The notes below the pieces were generated by a model. The model was not told where the DNA came from. It did no database searches and saw nothing but the letters and a program-made list of their open reading frames with translations. From positions 124,001-188,000 of the forward strand of contig OZ223193.1 of assembly GCA_965140355.1 (NCBI GenBank): a stretch of 64,000 nt of DNA, written 5' to 3'. Positions 34,156-42,346 of the stretch are shown here, piece after piece; the stretch's first letter is position 1; each line of letters starts with the position of its first letter. Position numbers and translations under genes: made by a program. The stretch comes from Acetobacterium sp965140355 (GTDB lineage Bacteria; Bacillota; Clostridia; Eubacteriales; Eubacteriaceae).

Positions 34156-35224
34156 TATGACCAACTCCTTTAAATATCAGATATAAGAATAACGGAGCCC
34201 CAAGGAAAGAGGTTATGGCCCCGATTGGCAAGATAACCGGTGAAATAATCAATCGTGCAAAAGTATCGCTGATCAACAACATCAATGCCCCCATTAAAGC
34301 TGACGCCGGCAATAAAAATCGATAATCATTGCCCACAAAGCGACGCATGATATGTGGTGCGATCAATCCAATAAAATTAATAATCCCCACAAAGGAAACA
34401 ATCGTTGCTGCCGATAATGAGGCCACACTCATCCCGATTAACCGTACCCGGGAAACATTCACACCTAAACCTGTTGCTGTATGTTCACCGCATTCCAGGG
34501 CATTATAGTTCCAGCGATTAAACATAAAATAAATGAGTGCCGCTCCCGTAATGATGGCTGCTACATTGATATTTTTCATACTGGCTCGACCCAAATCACC
34601 AAATGTCCAAAACACAATTGCTGCCATTTGAACGTCCGACGAAAAATACTGCAGTAAGGCTGTCGCGCCAGCGAAAAGCGAACTGAGCGCGACCCCTGCC
34701 AAAATCATTGTTTCCGGTGATGCTTTTCGTGCCTTTGACAATCCTAAGATGACAAACGTTACAAACAGCGAGGCCGCAAATGCACACATACTCGTTAAAT
34801 AAGGATTGTTAACCGTCACAGCATCGGCAGTATTGCCCATAACCGTTCCGCCGCCCAGATAAGTAATCGCAATGGCCGCTCCAAATGAGGCCCCCTGCGA
34901 AATTCCCAGTGTTGATGATGACGCCAGAGGGTTTTTTAGAATGCTTTGCATGACACAACCGGAAGCGGCTAAACCTACCCCGGAGACAATCGCCATCAAA
35001 ATTCGTGGTAAGCGAATATTAACCGTAACCATCACATTTTTGGCGGTACTCATTCCCAAAAGCGCCTTCAGCACTTCACTGACGGGGATATCAGCAGAGC
35101 CGGCCGAGATCGCAAAAAGAGCAGTGACTAATGTCATTATTGCCAACCCCGCGATGATCAGAATTTTGCGGTGAACATATTGATCGTAATTGCCTCCGCA
35201 CGCTGTCTTTTTTATGTTGTCCAT
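34142..35224 (-). CDS. FecCD-family ABC permease
   Basis: A 360-residue permease with about ten membrane helices. Typical sequence includes VNIRLPRILMAIVSGVGLAASG, GISQGASFGAAIAI, and the coupling-loop region GIINFIGLIAPHIMRRFVG. It forms a homodimer through which a metal chelate passes. It lies 4 nt after the binding-protein gene. Confidence 0.93.
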   Translation of the reverse strand: MDNIKKTACGGNYDQYVHRKILIIAGLAIMTLVTALFAISAGSADIPVSEVLKALLGMSTAKNVMVTVNIRLPRILMAIVSGVGLAASGCVMQSILKNPLASSSTLGISQGASFGAAIAITYLGGGTVMGNTADAVTVNNPYLTSMCAFAASLFVTFVILGLSKARKASPETMILAGVALSSLFAGATALLQYFSSDVQMAAIVFWTFGDLGRASMKNINVAAIITGAALIYFMFNRWNYNALECGEHTATGLGVNVSRVRLIGMSVASLSAATIVSFVGIINFIGLIAPHIMRRFVGNDYRFLLPASALMGALMLLISDTFARLIISPVILPIGAITSFLGAPLFLYLIFKGVGHNAEN

Positions 35225-35228
35225 TTTT

Positions 35229-36317
35229 TTATTGCCCGATTGTCAGCGGTCCAAACCCTTGCCCTGCTGCGACATATTTGGAATACAATTCTTCACCTAA
35301 TAAGAATTTAAAAATTTCATCCGCTTTTTTGCCAGCATCGATATCTTTAAATTGCTCTGGATAAATAACTGTCCCGGCATAATAAGCATCAGCCAAGGCA
35401 ATTTCGATGTTGGTATAATTATTATTATACGCCAATTGAGTGTATACCTTATTATTTTTTACCGCATCAAGAGCGTTGAAAAAGTCCGGATTTTGAGTGT
35501 ATTGTTCATTGACCAGATCCATATTTTCCGGATTCAGGAAGATAATATCCGGATTCCAAGCCAATACCTGTTCCAAATCAATTGTAAAGGCACCGTTTTG
35601 TCCGGTTTGATCAACCACATTATTAGCATTGATTGCCAAAAATGGACCATATTTTGCACTGGTACCATCAAATCCATGTTTACCTTTAAAATTCAAACCA
35701 CCATTATAAACGGTTGGTTTACTTTCATCGGCAATATCTTTCGTTCGATCATTTAAATCTTTTTGTGCCGCGTCCATAAAATCGTTAACTTCTTTGGCTC
35801 GGTCTTCTTTCCCTAACGCGGCCCCAATAATATCAATTGAAGCGCTCATCGTACCATCAAATAGTCCGGGATTTTCAACCGCCACCACGGGAACCCCCGT
35901 TTTCGCTGATAATTCATCAGCCTGGGTATAATCCGCTACCACAAAGATCACATCTGGTGCTAATTTGATAATCTCCTCTTCGAAGGGAACAATACCACCG
36001 GCACCACCTTGACCAATTACTGCCAAATTGGCATAATTCGGATTAACAAGTGTATAAGCTCTCGTTAATTCCTGAACATTATCCATATTTGTCACTCCAG
36101 TCACCAGATCAACTGCATCCATGTAAGTCAACAAACGCATCACGCCAAGAGAACCCACACTTTTGATTTCGGTTGGTACTTCCACTTCCCGACCAAGGCT
36201 ATCCGTCACAACTTTTGTGGTTACTTCACTTCCACTACTTCCTGCATTAGCATTACTGCAGGCTCCAAAAGTTACAACCATTATTAAACTCAACAATACC
36301 GCGAAAATTTTTTTCAT
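35229..36317 (-). CDS. Metal/metallophore substrate-binding lipoprotein
   Basis: A 362-residue FecB/BtuF-type binding protein. The signal peptide ends in a lipobox (VTFGAC), so the mature protein is lipid-anchored outside the membrane. The two lobes are joined by a long helix, as in this class; DSLGREVEVPTEIKSVG near residue 42 is the typical beginning. The ligand cannot be read from sequence. The fmdE and methyltransferase genes in the operon, and the operator shared with acs genes, point to a metal needed by acetyl-CoA synthase. Confidence 0.9.
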   Translation of the reverse strand: MKKIFAVLLSLIMVVTFGACSNANAGSSGSEVTTKVVTDSLGREVEVPTEIKSVGSLGVMRLLTYMDAVDLVTGVTNMDNVQELTRAYTLVNPNYANLAVIGQGGAGGIVPFEEEIIKLAPDVIFVVADYTQADELSAKTGVPVVAVENPGLFDGTMSASIDIIGAALGKEDRAKEVNDFMDAAQKDLNDRTKDIADESKPTVYNGGLNFKGKHGFDGTSAKYGPFLAINANNVVDQTGQNGAFTIDLEQVLAWNPDIIFLNPENMDLVNEQYTQNPDFFNALDAVKNNKVYTQLAYNNNYTNIEIALADAYYAGTVIYPEQFKDIDAGKKADEIFKFLLGEELYSKYVAAGQGFGPLTIGQ

Positions 36318-36407
36318 TTCATTCTCCTATTTTGGGTTAGATTGACAACCTCTTTTTGTTTTATTTTTTCTTATTTCACCATTATCAATGTTTTTTCACA
36401 CACACTT

Positions 36408-37220
36408 TTATACTTTCCAACAGATAGTGGCAATAGTGGTCTCCACCTTTTCTTCAACATATCCTTCTTCTGAAATAGCAACGAGATAATCACTAATTTT
36501 ATTTTCTTCAGCAGTGGTTAATTCGCGGTACGATTTCATCCGATTAGCATAAAGTTTATAAGCCGCATCAATCGGTTTTTTCATATCCCAAACCTGGGCT
36601 TCATAATGGATTTCCGGGAGCTTTCCTTGCAACCACAATATTTCAAATGCATATAAAATCTCCATATCCGATGATTCTTTTTTCTGTTCAATTCCGAGCA
36701 TTTTCCGAATCGTATCCGAAACAGGATCAACGCGTTTAGTCGGTTTTGTTAAAACACAATACCCCTTACTGGCTTCATTAAGCTTTAGAAACGTTTGAGC
36801 GTTTCTGACCGCTGGTGTCATATTTGCAATAACCAAATCAAATTTACCTTGATAATCTAATTGCTTAAGATCTGATGCATGCCAATCGTTTACAAAAAAA
36901 TCAACATTTTTTGTTCCAAGTTGATTTTTCTTTTCTGCGGCTTTTTCAATCATCTTCGGAGACAAATCCAAACCAATTATATGTTGACAATCGTTAGCCA
37001 AAGCAAAAGCGAATTTCCCGGCACCGCATCCCACATCCAACACTGTACTGGTTTGATTAATCAAATTTTTTTCGGTGATCATTTTCATAAGAAAGCTATT
37101 TTCTGTTGTCGGCAGCTCAAATTCAGAAAACTGTTGTGCCATCGAGTCCCACATTTCAACACTTGCATGCATATCTCTTTCCTGATAATCCCACTTTTTT
37201 TTAATTTCTTCTAGCTTCAA
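36408..37220 (-). CDS. Class I SAM-dependent methyltransferase
   Basis: A 270-residue methyltransferase with motif I VLDVGCGAGKFAFALA (about 60-75), IIGLDLSPKMIEKA and DLVIANMTPAV. It lies between fmdE and the ABC importer genes, so it may modify a metal-binding small molecule or a transporter substrate. The substrate is unknown; the C-terminal 100 residues are specific to this subfamily. Confidence 0.85.
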   Translation of the reverse strand: MKLEEIKKKWDYQERDMHASVEMWDSMAQQFSEFELPTTENSFLMKMITEKNLINQTSTVLDVGCGAGKFAFALANDCQHIIGLDLSPKMIEKAAEKKNQLGTKNVDFFVNDWHASDLKQLDYQGKFDLVIANMTPAVRNAQTFLKLNEASKGYCVLTKPTKRVDPVSDTIRKMLGIEQKKESSDMEILYAFEILWLQGKLPEIHYEAQVWDMKKPIDAAYKLYANRMKSYRELTTAEENKISDYLVAISEEGYVEEKVETTIATICWKV

Positions 37221-37272
37221 TCGATTACCTCTTCAATTTATCCTCGTTAACTTCGACATAATGTCATCCCTT

Positions 37273-37797
37273 TTAGAATCCTCGCGTATATGGATTCGAA
37301 CAATCCACACAAACCTTCTTGCCATTCTCCAGTCTAATCATTGGTTCCGCTGTTTTTTCACCACAAGCCTCGCAGATCACACTTTGAAAAATCCGGGCCC
37401 GTTCCGGCAACTCATAATCCGGTGTTTTAAAATCAAAAATTTTATCGGCCTCCGGCTCGGTTAAGATAAAAGCTTCCATTTCGTCACGTCCCATTTCTGG
37501 CAACGCTTTCAAGACCAGGCGGAGCTTTTCCCCGGTGTTTCGATTAAAAAAAGAAAATGCCTGTTTTCCGCGATTTCTAAAAATGAGATTTCCTTTCCCA
37601 ACGCTACAACCAAGAATAACCTGAACACCATCGACCCCGCAGGCATCATTTTCGGTGATACAAACAACATCTTCGTCTTCCGAAAAGCCAATATTCAGCG
37701 CCTTAATCGCTTCTTGTGAAGCACGAACACCAATCGCCAATCCCGGACAATGATGTCCGTGAAACGCCACCGCTTTTTCCCATAATTTCTCATCCAT
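37273..37797 (-). CDS. FmdE family metal-binding protein
   Basis: A 174-residue FmdE-like protein. The signature FHGHHCPGLAIGVRAS lies at residues 12-27, ENDACGVDGVQVILGC near 50-65, and a C-terminal zinc ribbon (CEACGEKTAEP, then VCVDCS) ends the protein. FmdE was named from the formylmethanofuran dehydrogenase operon of methanogens; bacterial homologues often sit with metal uptake genes, with no proven activity. AGGAGAAAA ribosome binding site. First gene of the importer operon, behind a leader with an internal terminator. Confidence 0.88.
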   Translation of the reverse strand: MDEKLWEKAVAFHGHHCPGLAIGVRASQEAIKALNIGFSEDEDVVCITENDACGVDGVQVILGCSVGKGNLIFRNRGKQAFSFFNRNTGEKLRLVLKALPEMGRDEMEAFILTEPEADKIFDFKTPDYELPERARIFQSVICEACGEKTAEPMIRLENGKKVCVDCSNPYTRGF

Positions 37798-37818
37798 TTT
37801 GTTTTCTCCTTAATTTTC

Positions 37819-37850
37819 AAAAAAATAAAAGACCCACAAAAGTGAGTCTT
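37819..37850 (-). terminator. Terminator inside the fmdE leader (attenuator)
   Basis: AAGACTCAC and GTGGGTCTT (one G-U) form a 9-bp stem closed by TTTT, followed by TTATTTTTTT. It lies between the fmdE promoter and its ribosome binding site, so full transcripts must read through it. The 110-nt RNA upstream contains a CATGCTT/AAGCATG hairpin. This implies control by attenuation, through a riboswitch or a protein; I do not recognise the leader as a known class. Confidence 0.65.
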
Positions 37851-37950
37851 CAGACACCTGTTTATTGATTCAATTCAAATATATACAGACTGCTGAACTA
37901 AAACATTTTTCATAAATGCCTGCCATGCTTCAAGCATGCCATCAAAACAT

Positions 37951-37967
37951 CTTGTATATACAAGTAT
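37951..37967 (-). promoter_or_regulatory. Candidate operator of fmdE operon (shared motif)
   Basis: CTTGTATATACAAGTAT begins with a perfect 14-bp palindrome (CTTGTATATACAAG) and lies 1 bp beyond the -10 box, over the transcription start. It matches the sites before acsD and cooC2 at 14 of 17 positions across all three. Confidence 0.65.
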
Positions 37968-37968
37968 T

Positions 37969-37997
37969 ATTCTAACATAATAACATCCAGTAGTCAA
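37969..37997 (-). promoter_or_regulatory. Promoter of fmdE operon
   Basis: On the - strand, TTGACT (37992-37997) and TAGAAT (37969-37974) with a 17-bp spacer. Confidence 0.78.
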
Positions 37998-38024
37998 TAT
38001 CAAATTTCACCACTGGATGTTATT
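37979..38024. repeat. 12-bp inverted repeat enclosing the fmdE -35 box
   Basis: AATAACATCCAG (37979-37990) and CTGGATGTTATT (38013-38024) are perfect inverted repeats, with the -35 box of the fmdE promoter in the 22-bp loop. It may be the terminator of the upstream Mrp-NifX gene (no clear T run), an operator, or both. Confidence 0.6.
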
Positions 38025-38088
38025 TTATTTCATCACATAAAAGTTTAAACTTACTTTATCGAATCGGACTTAAGAAATTTTCTTAAGC

Positions 38089-39294
38089 TTATTCACCACA
38101 CTCATCATGATGTTGATGTTCGTGACAAACTGAGCCGGTTGTTTTCAATTCTCCCTGAAGATAACTTTTTACTAAATCTTCGACTTTCCCACTAGCACCG
38201 GTAATCACTTCGATATTTTTTTCGTTAAAAATATCAACTGCACCACCGCCCATGCCGCCGGAAATAATCACATTGACGCCTTGATCATTTAAAAACACTG
38301 GTAAAAATCCCGGTTTATGGCCCGGATTTGGCACTGCTTCGCTAGAAACAATTTTTCCATCTGCGGTATCATAAATCACAAAACTTTCACAATGTCCAAA
38401 ATGACCAGAAACCATTCCATTATCACTTGCTACTGCTATTTTCATTTTATTTTCTCCTTTTGTACTTACTTCCTCATCACTTTCTAAAGCTTCGGCAATC
38501 TTATCTAACCAAATGTTATCAAACAATTCAATCAGACCTTTATCACAAGCTCCGGCAAGCGACGTATCAATCGGCATTTTTGCCACTCTCTCAATCCCAT
38601 GTTGTTTAGCTACTTCTTCAATGTGGCTGTCGCCAAATAAATTATGTTTTTTATGACAATCCGGACATTCAAAATAGGACATATTCTCAACCAATCCCAG
38701 CACTGGTATTTTCATCATTTTAGCCATATTTACCGCTTTGGCAACAATCATCGAAACCAATTCCTGTGGCGATGTTACAATAATAATACCATCAACCGGT
38801 AACGATTGAAATACTGTTAGCGGCACATCGCCGGTTCCCGGCGGCATATCCACAAACATATAGTCAACCTCACCCCAGATTACATCGGTCCAAAACTGTT
38901 TGACTGTATTCGCAATAATCGGCCCTCGCCAGACAACCGGATCGGTATCATTTTCCAGTAATAAATTAATCGACATAATTTCGATACCGGTTTTGCTGGA
39001 TATTGGAAATAATCCTAATTCCGTTGATCGTGCTTTTTCATTAATGCCAAAGGCTTTAGGAATTGAAGGTCCCGTAATATCGGCATCAAGAATCGCTGTG
39101 TTATAACCCTTTCGCTTCATGGTAACAGCTAACAACGATGTTACCATAGATTTTCCAACCCCACCTTTGCCACTAACAACACCAATCACTTTTTTAATCT
39201 TACTTAACTCATGGGGTTTTTCTGAAAAATCTACCTTTCGGTCTGCACACTCTTCACCGCAGGTACCACAGGATTCATTACAATTTTCACTCAT
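38089..39294 (-). CDS. Mrp/NBP35 ATPase fused to NifX-like domain
   Basis: A 401-residue fusion. The N-terminus has a cysteine cluster (CNESCGTCGEEC), then an Mrp/ApbC iron-sulfur carrier ATPase (SGKGGVGKS at 41-49; DMPPGTGD; CPDC near residue 213). From about residue 284 a dinitrogenase iron-molybdenum cofactor (NifX/NifB-C) domain follows (KMKIAVASDNGMVSGHFGHC), ending in a His-rich tail. An AAAGGAG sits in frame just before an internal ATG at 38443-38445, which would give a free 118-residue NifX-like protein, the same length as the stand-alone paralogue at 43265. Confidence 0.9.
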   Translation of the reverse strand: MSENCNESCGTCGEECADRKVDFSEKPHELSKIKKVIGVVSGKGGVGKSMVTSLLAVTMKRKGYNTAILDADITGPSIPKAFGINEKARSTELGLFPISSKTGIEIMSINLLLENDTDPVVWRGPIIANTVKQFWTDVIWGEVDYMFVDMPPGTGDVPLTVFQSLPVDGIIIVTSPQELVSMIVAKAVNMAKMMKIPVLGLVENMSYFECPDCHKKHNLFGDSHIEEVAKQHGIERVAKMPIDTSLAGACDKGLIELFDNIWLDKIAEALESDEEVSTKGENKMKIAVASDNGMVSGHFGHCESFVIYDTADGKIVSSEAVPNPGHKPGFLPVFLNDQGVNVIISGGMGGGAVDIFNEKNIEVITGASGKVEDLVKSYLQGELKTTGSVCHEHQHHDECGE

Positions 39295-39557
39295 TCAAAC
39301 TCTCCTCTTCTATTTTGCTTTTTGTTAATTGCGAAACGTCTAACTTTCAACCGCTAACTGTTGTTTATTTAGTACCTTACAAACAATTTTACCACCCTTT
39401 GACAAACAGTTTAAAAACTGAATTCCATATTGTGCTAAACTTGATTTAAGCTACTAAGCTCCGAGGTCCGCGATACGTTCACAATTATTTTGTCATTTTA
39501 CTTTATCTCGAAACACCTTCAGGCTTGGTTTTAATTTTAACTGCCGCCTAAAGGTCG

Positions 39558-40424
39558 TTAAGGATTCATTTCTTTCATGGTTCGGTTAAAAACTTCCTGA
39601 ACAGCACTGCCGGCGTCACAAAAAATATCAACGATGGTCAGTCCTTCATTAACCGTTTTAACCACTTTTTCATCATATGGAATTTCTCCTATGTAGGGAA
39701 TTTCGTGTTGTTGACAATAATCCCTAATCGCTCGGGTTTTTTCCAGATTTGTATCGTATTTATTGACACAAACCGCAATTTTGGCATGAAAAGTTTTAGC
39801 TGTTTTGATAATTCGTTCCATATCGCTGATTCCCGAAACCGATGGTTCTGCAACAATTAGCACCATATCTACGCCACTTATGGACGCAATCACTGGACAG
39901 CCAATTCCTGGTGATCCATCAATAATGGCCAAATCAGCCCCGACATCAACCGCTTTCATTTGCTTTTTTACTTCGGTGACCAACATGCCGGAGGTACCGC
40001 TGCCCATCTTTAGCTGTGCCGTAGAAAAAACCACTTTACTATTTTGGTAAAGAACTAATTCTCCTGAAACAAGGGGTTTTAATGTAATCGCTCGTACCGG
40101 ACAAACGATCTCACAAACTCCACACCCTTCACAGGCAAAAGGATCAATCGAATAAACACCATCGGTCACCGACACTGCGTCAAATCGACAGTGTTCCCGG
40201 CAACGATCACATTTTGCACAAAGCATCGTATTAATCTCGGCCTTTGGCATTCCAAAATAGTCTTTACTTTCCGGTTGCCCGGATTGTTCTAAAACCAACT
40301 GCAAATTAGGTGCATCGACATCACAATCAGCATAAGCTTTGGCTTGGGCCAATTTTATAAATGCACTGGCCACCGTTGTTTTCCCGGTTCCACCTTTTCC
40401 GCTAAGAATGAGCAACTGTTTCAT
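39558..40424 (-). CDS. MinD-type ATPase with inserted ferredoxin domain (second copy)
   Basis: A 288-residue P-loop ATPase (LSGKGGTGKTT at 7-17) with two [4Fe-4S] sites inserted around residues 68-110 (CAKCDRCREHC; CEGCGVCEIVCP). GSPGIGCPVIASI and VNKYDTN follow. Such ferredoxin-MinD pairs accompany NifX-like proteins, as in the orange protein complex of Desulfovibrio. The start overlaps the end of the preceding paralogue by 23 nt. Region 39295-39557, ahead of the Mrp gene, holds no gene. Confidence 0.9.
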   Translation of the reverse strand: MKQLLILSGKGGTGKTTVASAFIKLAQAKAYADCDVDAPNLQLVLEQSGQPESKDYFGMPKAEINTMLCAKCDRCREHCRFDAVSVTDGVYSIDPFACEGCGVCEIVCPVRAITLKPLVSGELVLYQNSKVVFSTAQLKMGSGTSGMLVTEVKKQMKAVDVGADLAIIDGSPGIGCPVIASISGVDMVLIVAEPSVSGISDMERIIKTAKTFHAKIAVCVNKYDTNLEKTRAIRDYCQQHEIPYIGEIPYDEKVVKTVNEGLTIVDIFCDAGSAVQEVFNRTMKEMNP

Positions 40425-41259
40425 GTTCTACCTCCTTAACGACGGTCTGCAACAATGTTGAAAACAAATCCTGATATGCAACACTTTTTCTCGCGACAAT
40501 TTCGCCATTTGAATTAAGTTGCCCTAATTCACTATCAAATGGTATTTCAGTTAAAATCGTTATTTCATTTTCACAACAAAAGTCGTTAATTAAATGGTTA
40601 TTTTTTAAAGCTTTATTAATGACAACACCATGTGGTTTATTAAAAAGTTTGACTAACTCATAAACCATCTTAAGATTATGCAAACCAAAAACCGTTGGTT
40701 CTGCGACTAAAATACAGTAATCGGCATCACGGATACTTTCCATTACTATACAGGCACTACCTGGTGGACAATCGATCACTACCGTCGCGGATTCGTTAAC
40801 GATCTTATCAAGTAATTTTTTGATAATCGGTATTCCCGATGTTTCGCCGGTATTTAATATCCCGGAAATCACCTTAACCGTTTCCGAATCACCACTCATA
40901 ATTTCCCCGATAACCTTATCTCGTTCAGTTAAAGCATTATTTGGGCATAACAGCATACAACCCCCGCAAGCGTGACAAACTTCTTCAAAAACAATCAACT
41001 TATCAATGACTGAAGCCAGGGCGTTAAATTTACAAAAATCGACGCATTTCCGGCACCCCAAGCAAAGATCTTCATCAACGACAGGGATTTTCACGGTTAC
41101 TGCTTCTTTTTTTGTGCCGCTGGGTTTAAAAAACAAGTGTCCATTTGGTTCTTCCACGTCGCAATCAACATAGATAGAATTTTTCGCGACCGCTGCTAAA
41201 TTCACGGAAACTAACGTTTTTCCGGTTCCGCCTTTTCCGCTGAGCACTGCATATTTCAC
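40402..41259 (-). CDS. MinD-type ATPase with inserted ferredoxin domain (first copy)
   Basis: A 285-residue paralogue of the next gene: SGKGGTGKTL Walker A, two [4Fe-4S] motifs (CLGCRKCVDFC; CHACGGCMLLCP) around residues 65-110, and DCPPGSACIVMESI. The pair probably acts as a heterodimer using ATP for a metal or iron-sulfur transfer, or for positioning NifX-like proteins. It overlaps the BMC-like gene by 4 nt. Confidence 0.9.
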   Translation of the reverse strand: MKYAVLSGKGGTGKTLVSVNLAAVAKNSIYVDCDVEEPNGHLFFKPSGTKKEAVTVKIPVVDEDLCLGCRKCVDFCKFNALASVIDKLIVFEEVCHACGGCMLLCPNNALTERDKVIGEIMSGDSETVKVISGILNTGETSGIPIIKKLLDKIVNESATVVIDCPPGSACIVMESIRDADYCILVAEPTVFGLHNLKMVYELVKLFNKPHGVVINKALKNNHLINDFCCENEITILTEIPFDSELGQLNSNGEIVARKSVAYQDLFSTLLQTVVKEVEHETVAHS

Positions 41260-41561
41260 TTTGTCTTCAACCTACTTTCGATGGCTGCCAAGGATGCTTC
41301 TACGGATGTTACATCGCCAAAAATTGCCAGGCAGATGATATGTTGAGGGCAAATTCCGTTCACTTCACTTACTACTACACTTGAAGTTTTTTCAGCAATA
41401 TCACTTGCGATCAAAATGCTAACAACATCTCCCTGACATAATCCTACCGCGGTAAAATTATCTTGAAGAATTTGCTCAGCTAATTTTTTATCGCCAATTT
41501 TTCGGGAAATAATCCCTAGCGTTCCTTGAGAAACGCCATTAATCAATTCACTTTTTAACAT
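41256..41561 (-). CDS. Orphan EutS/PduU-like BMC-domain protein
   Basis: A 101-residue protein whose layout resembles the permuted BMC shell proteins EutS/PduU: GVSQGTLGIISRKIGDKKLA, then AVGLCQGDVVSILIASDIAEKTSSVVVSEV, and CLAIFGDVTSVEASLAAIE at the C-terminus. No other microcompartment gene is nearby. It is tightly packed between the NifX-like gene (0 nt) and a MinD-type ATPase (4-nt overlap), so it likely assembles with those instead of forming a shell. The family call rests on reading the pattern by eye. Confidence 0.55.
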   Translation of the reverse strand: MLKSELINGVSQGTLGIISRKIGDKKLAEQILQDNFTAVGLCQGDVVSILIASDIAEKTSSVVVSEVNGICPQHIICLAIFGDVTSVEASLAAIESRLKTK

Positions 41562-41930
41562 TTAATTTCCCCCAACACCATGAAAGCCGGCGTGAAATTG
41601 TTCTAATTCACTTAGTTTATTGTTCTGATAAGCCTCTAGATTATCAGCAATCGAACCAGCGATACTTTTATAAATCTTTAATTGGGTGCTTTTAAAAACT
41701 TCTGCCGCATTTTCTCCACAACGTGGCGTTATTAAAATATCCGCATGATTATCAACGACAATTTGAGCCGCTTTAACACCTGCCCCGCCTGGGCTTGTTG
41801 CTGCTCCATTTTCAATAAAATCGCCCATTTTAGTAACAGTCTCATACAGATAAAAAAATGGAGCCCGTCCAAAAGACATGCATACATCACTATTTAGAAT
41901 CTTTTCATCAGCTGGTATTGCAATTTTCAT
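41562..41930 (-). CDS. NifX-like dinitrogenase cofactor family protein
   Basis: A 122-residue NifX/NifB-C (DIMC) domain. The start MKIAIPADEKILNSDVC at 41930 follows GAAGGAGAA; an extension beginning with TTG merely covers that ribosome binding site. FGRAPFFYLYE and GAGVKAAQIVVDNHADILITPRCGENA are typical. Such small proteins bind Mo- or Fe-containing clusters. Second gene after the DUF134 regulator. Confidence 0.88.
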   Translation of the reverse strand: MKIAIPADEKILNSDVCMSFGRAPFFYLYETVTKMGDFIENGAATSPGGAGVKAAQIVVDNHADILITPRCGENAAEVFKSTQLKIYKSIAGSIADNLEAYQNNKLSELEQFHAGFHGVGGN

Positions 41931-41966
41931 AGCTTTCTCCTTCAACTTCCTGTTTTTACTCGAAAC

Positions 41967-42323
41967 TTATCGTGCTTCTTTAAATCTTCCTTTACGGCAT
42001 CTGCCACAACCTATTGTTTCTTGTCCTTCTTCACATAATTTATAATTCCCGCCATCAATTTTTAAAACATATCCGTTAACTAATGCATCTGCTAATTTTT
42101 TTCTGGCATCATTATAAATTCGCTGAACCGTCGTCCGAGCTACATTCATGCTTTCAGCACATTCTTCTTGAAGCATTCCCTCCAAGTCAATCAAACGGAT
42201 ACTTTCGTATTCTTCAACCGACATAGTAATAATGTTATCTTCCAAATTTTTGGCATTAAGCGGTCCAAATAAATTTGTTTCCGGCAAACAACAGACTTTT
42301 TTCCATTTTACAGGTCTTGGCAT
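41967..42323 (-). CDS. DUF134 family DNA-binding protein
   Basis: A 118-residue protein with the DUF134 start MPRPVKWKKVCCLPETNLFGP and a sigma-70 region-4-like helix-turn-helix (SVEEYESIRLIDLEGMLQEECAESMNVARTTVQRIY). The C-terminus has a CGRCRKGR cysteine motif. DUF134 proteins usually head operons of NifX-like and MinD-ferredoxin genes, as here, so it is likely their regulator. Confidence 0.9.
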   Translation of the reverse strand: MPRPVKWKKVCCLPETNLFGPLNAKNLEDNIITMSVEEYESIRLIDLEGMLQEECAESMNVARTTVQRIYNDARKKLADALVNGYVLKIDGGNYKLCEEGQETIGCGRCRKGRFKEAR

Positions 42324-42346
42324 ATGTGTAACTCCCTTTCATTATT

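Noticed and set aside
37819..37967. NiCo (czcD) or cobalamin riboswitch in the fmdE leader
   Set aside because: The conserved purine-rich NiCo segments and the B12 box were not found; only an unclassified leader with a terminator can be supported.
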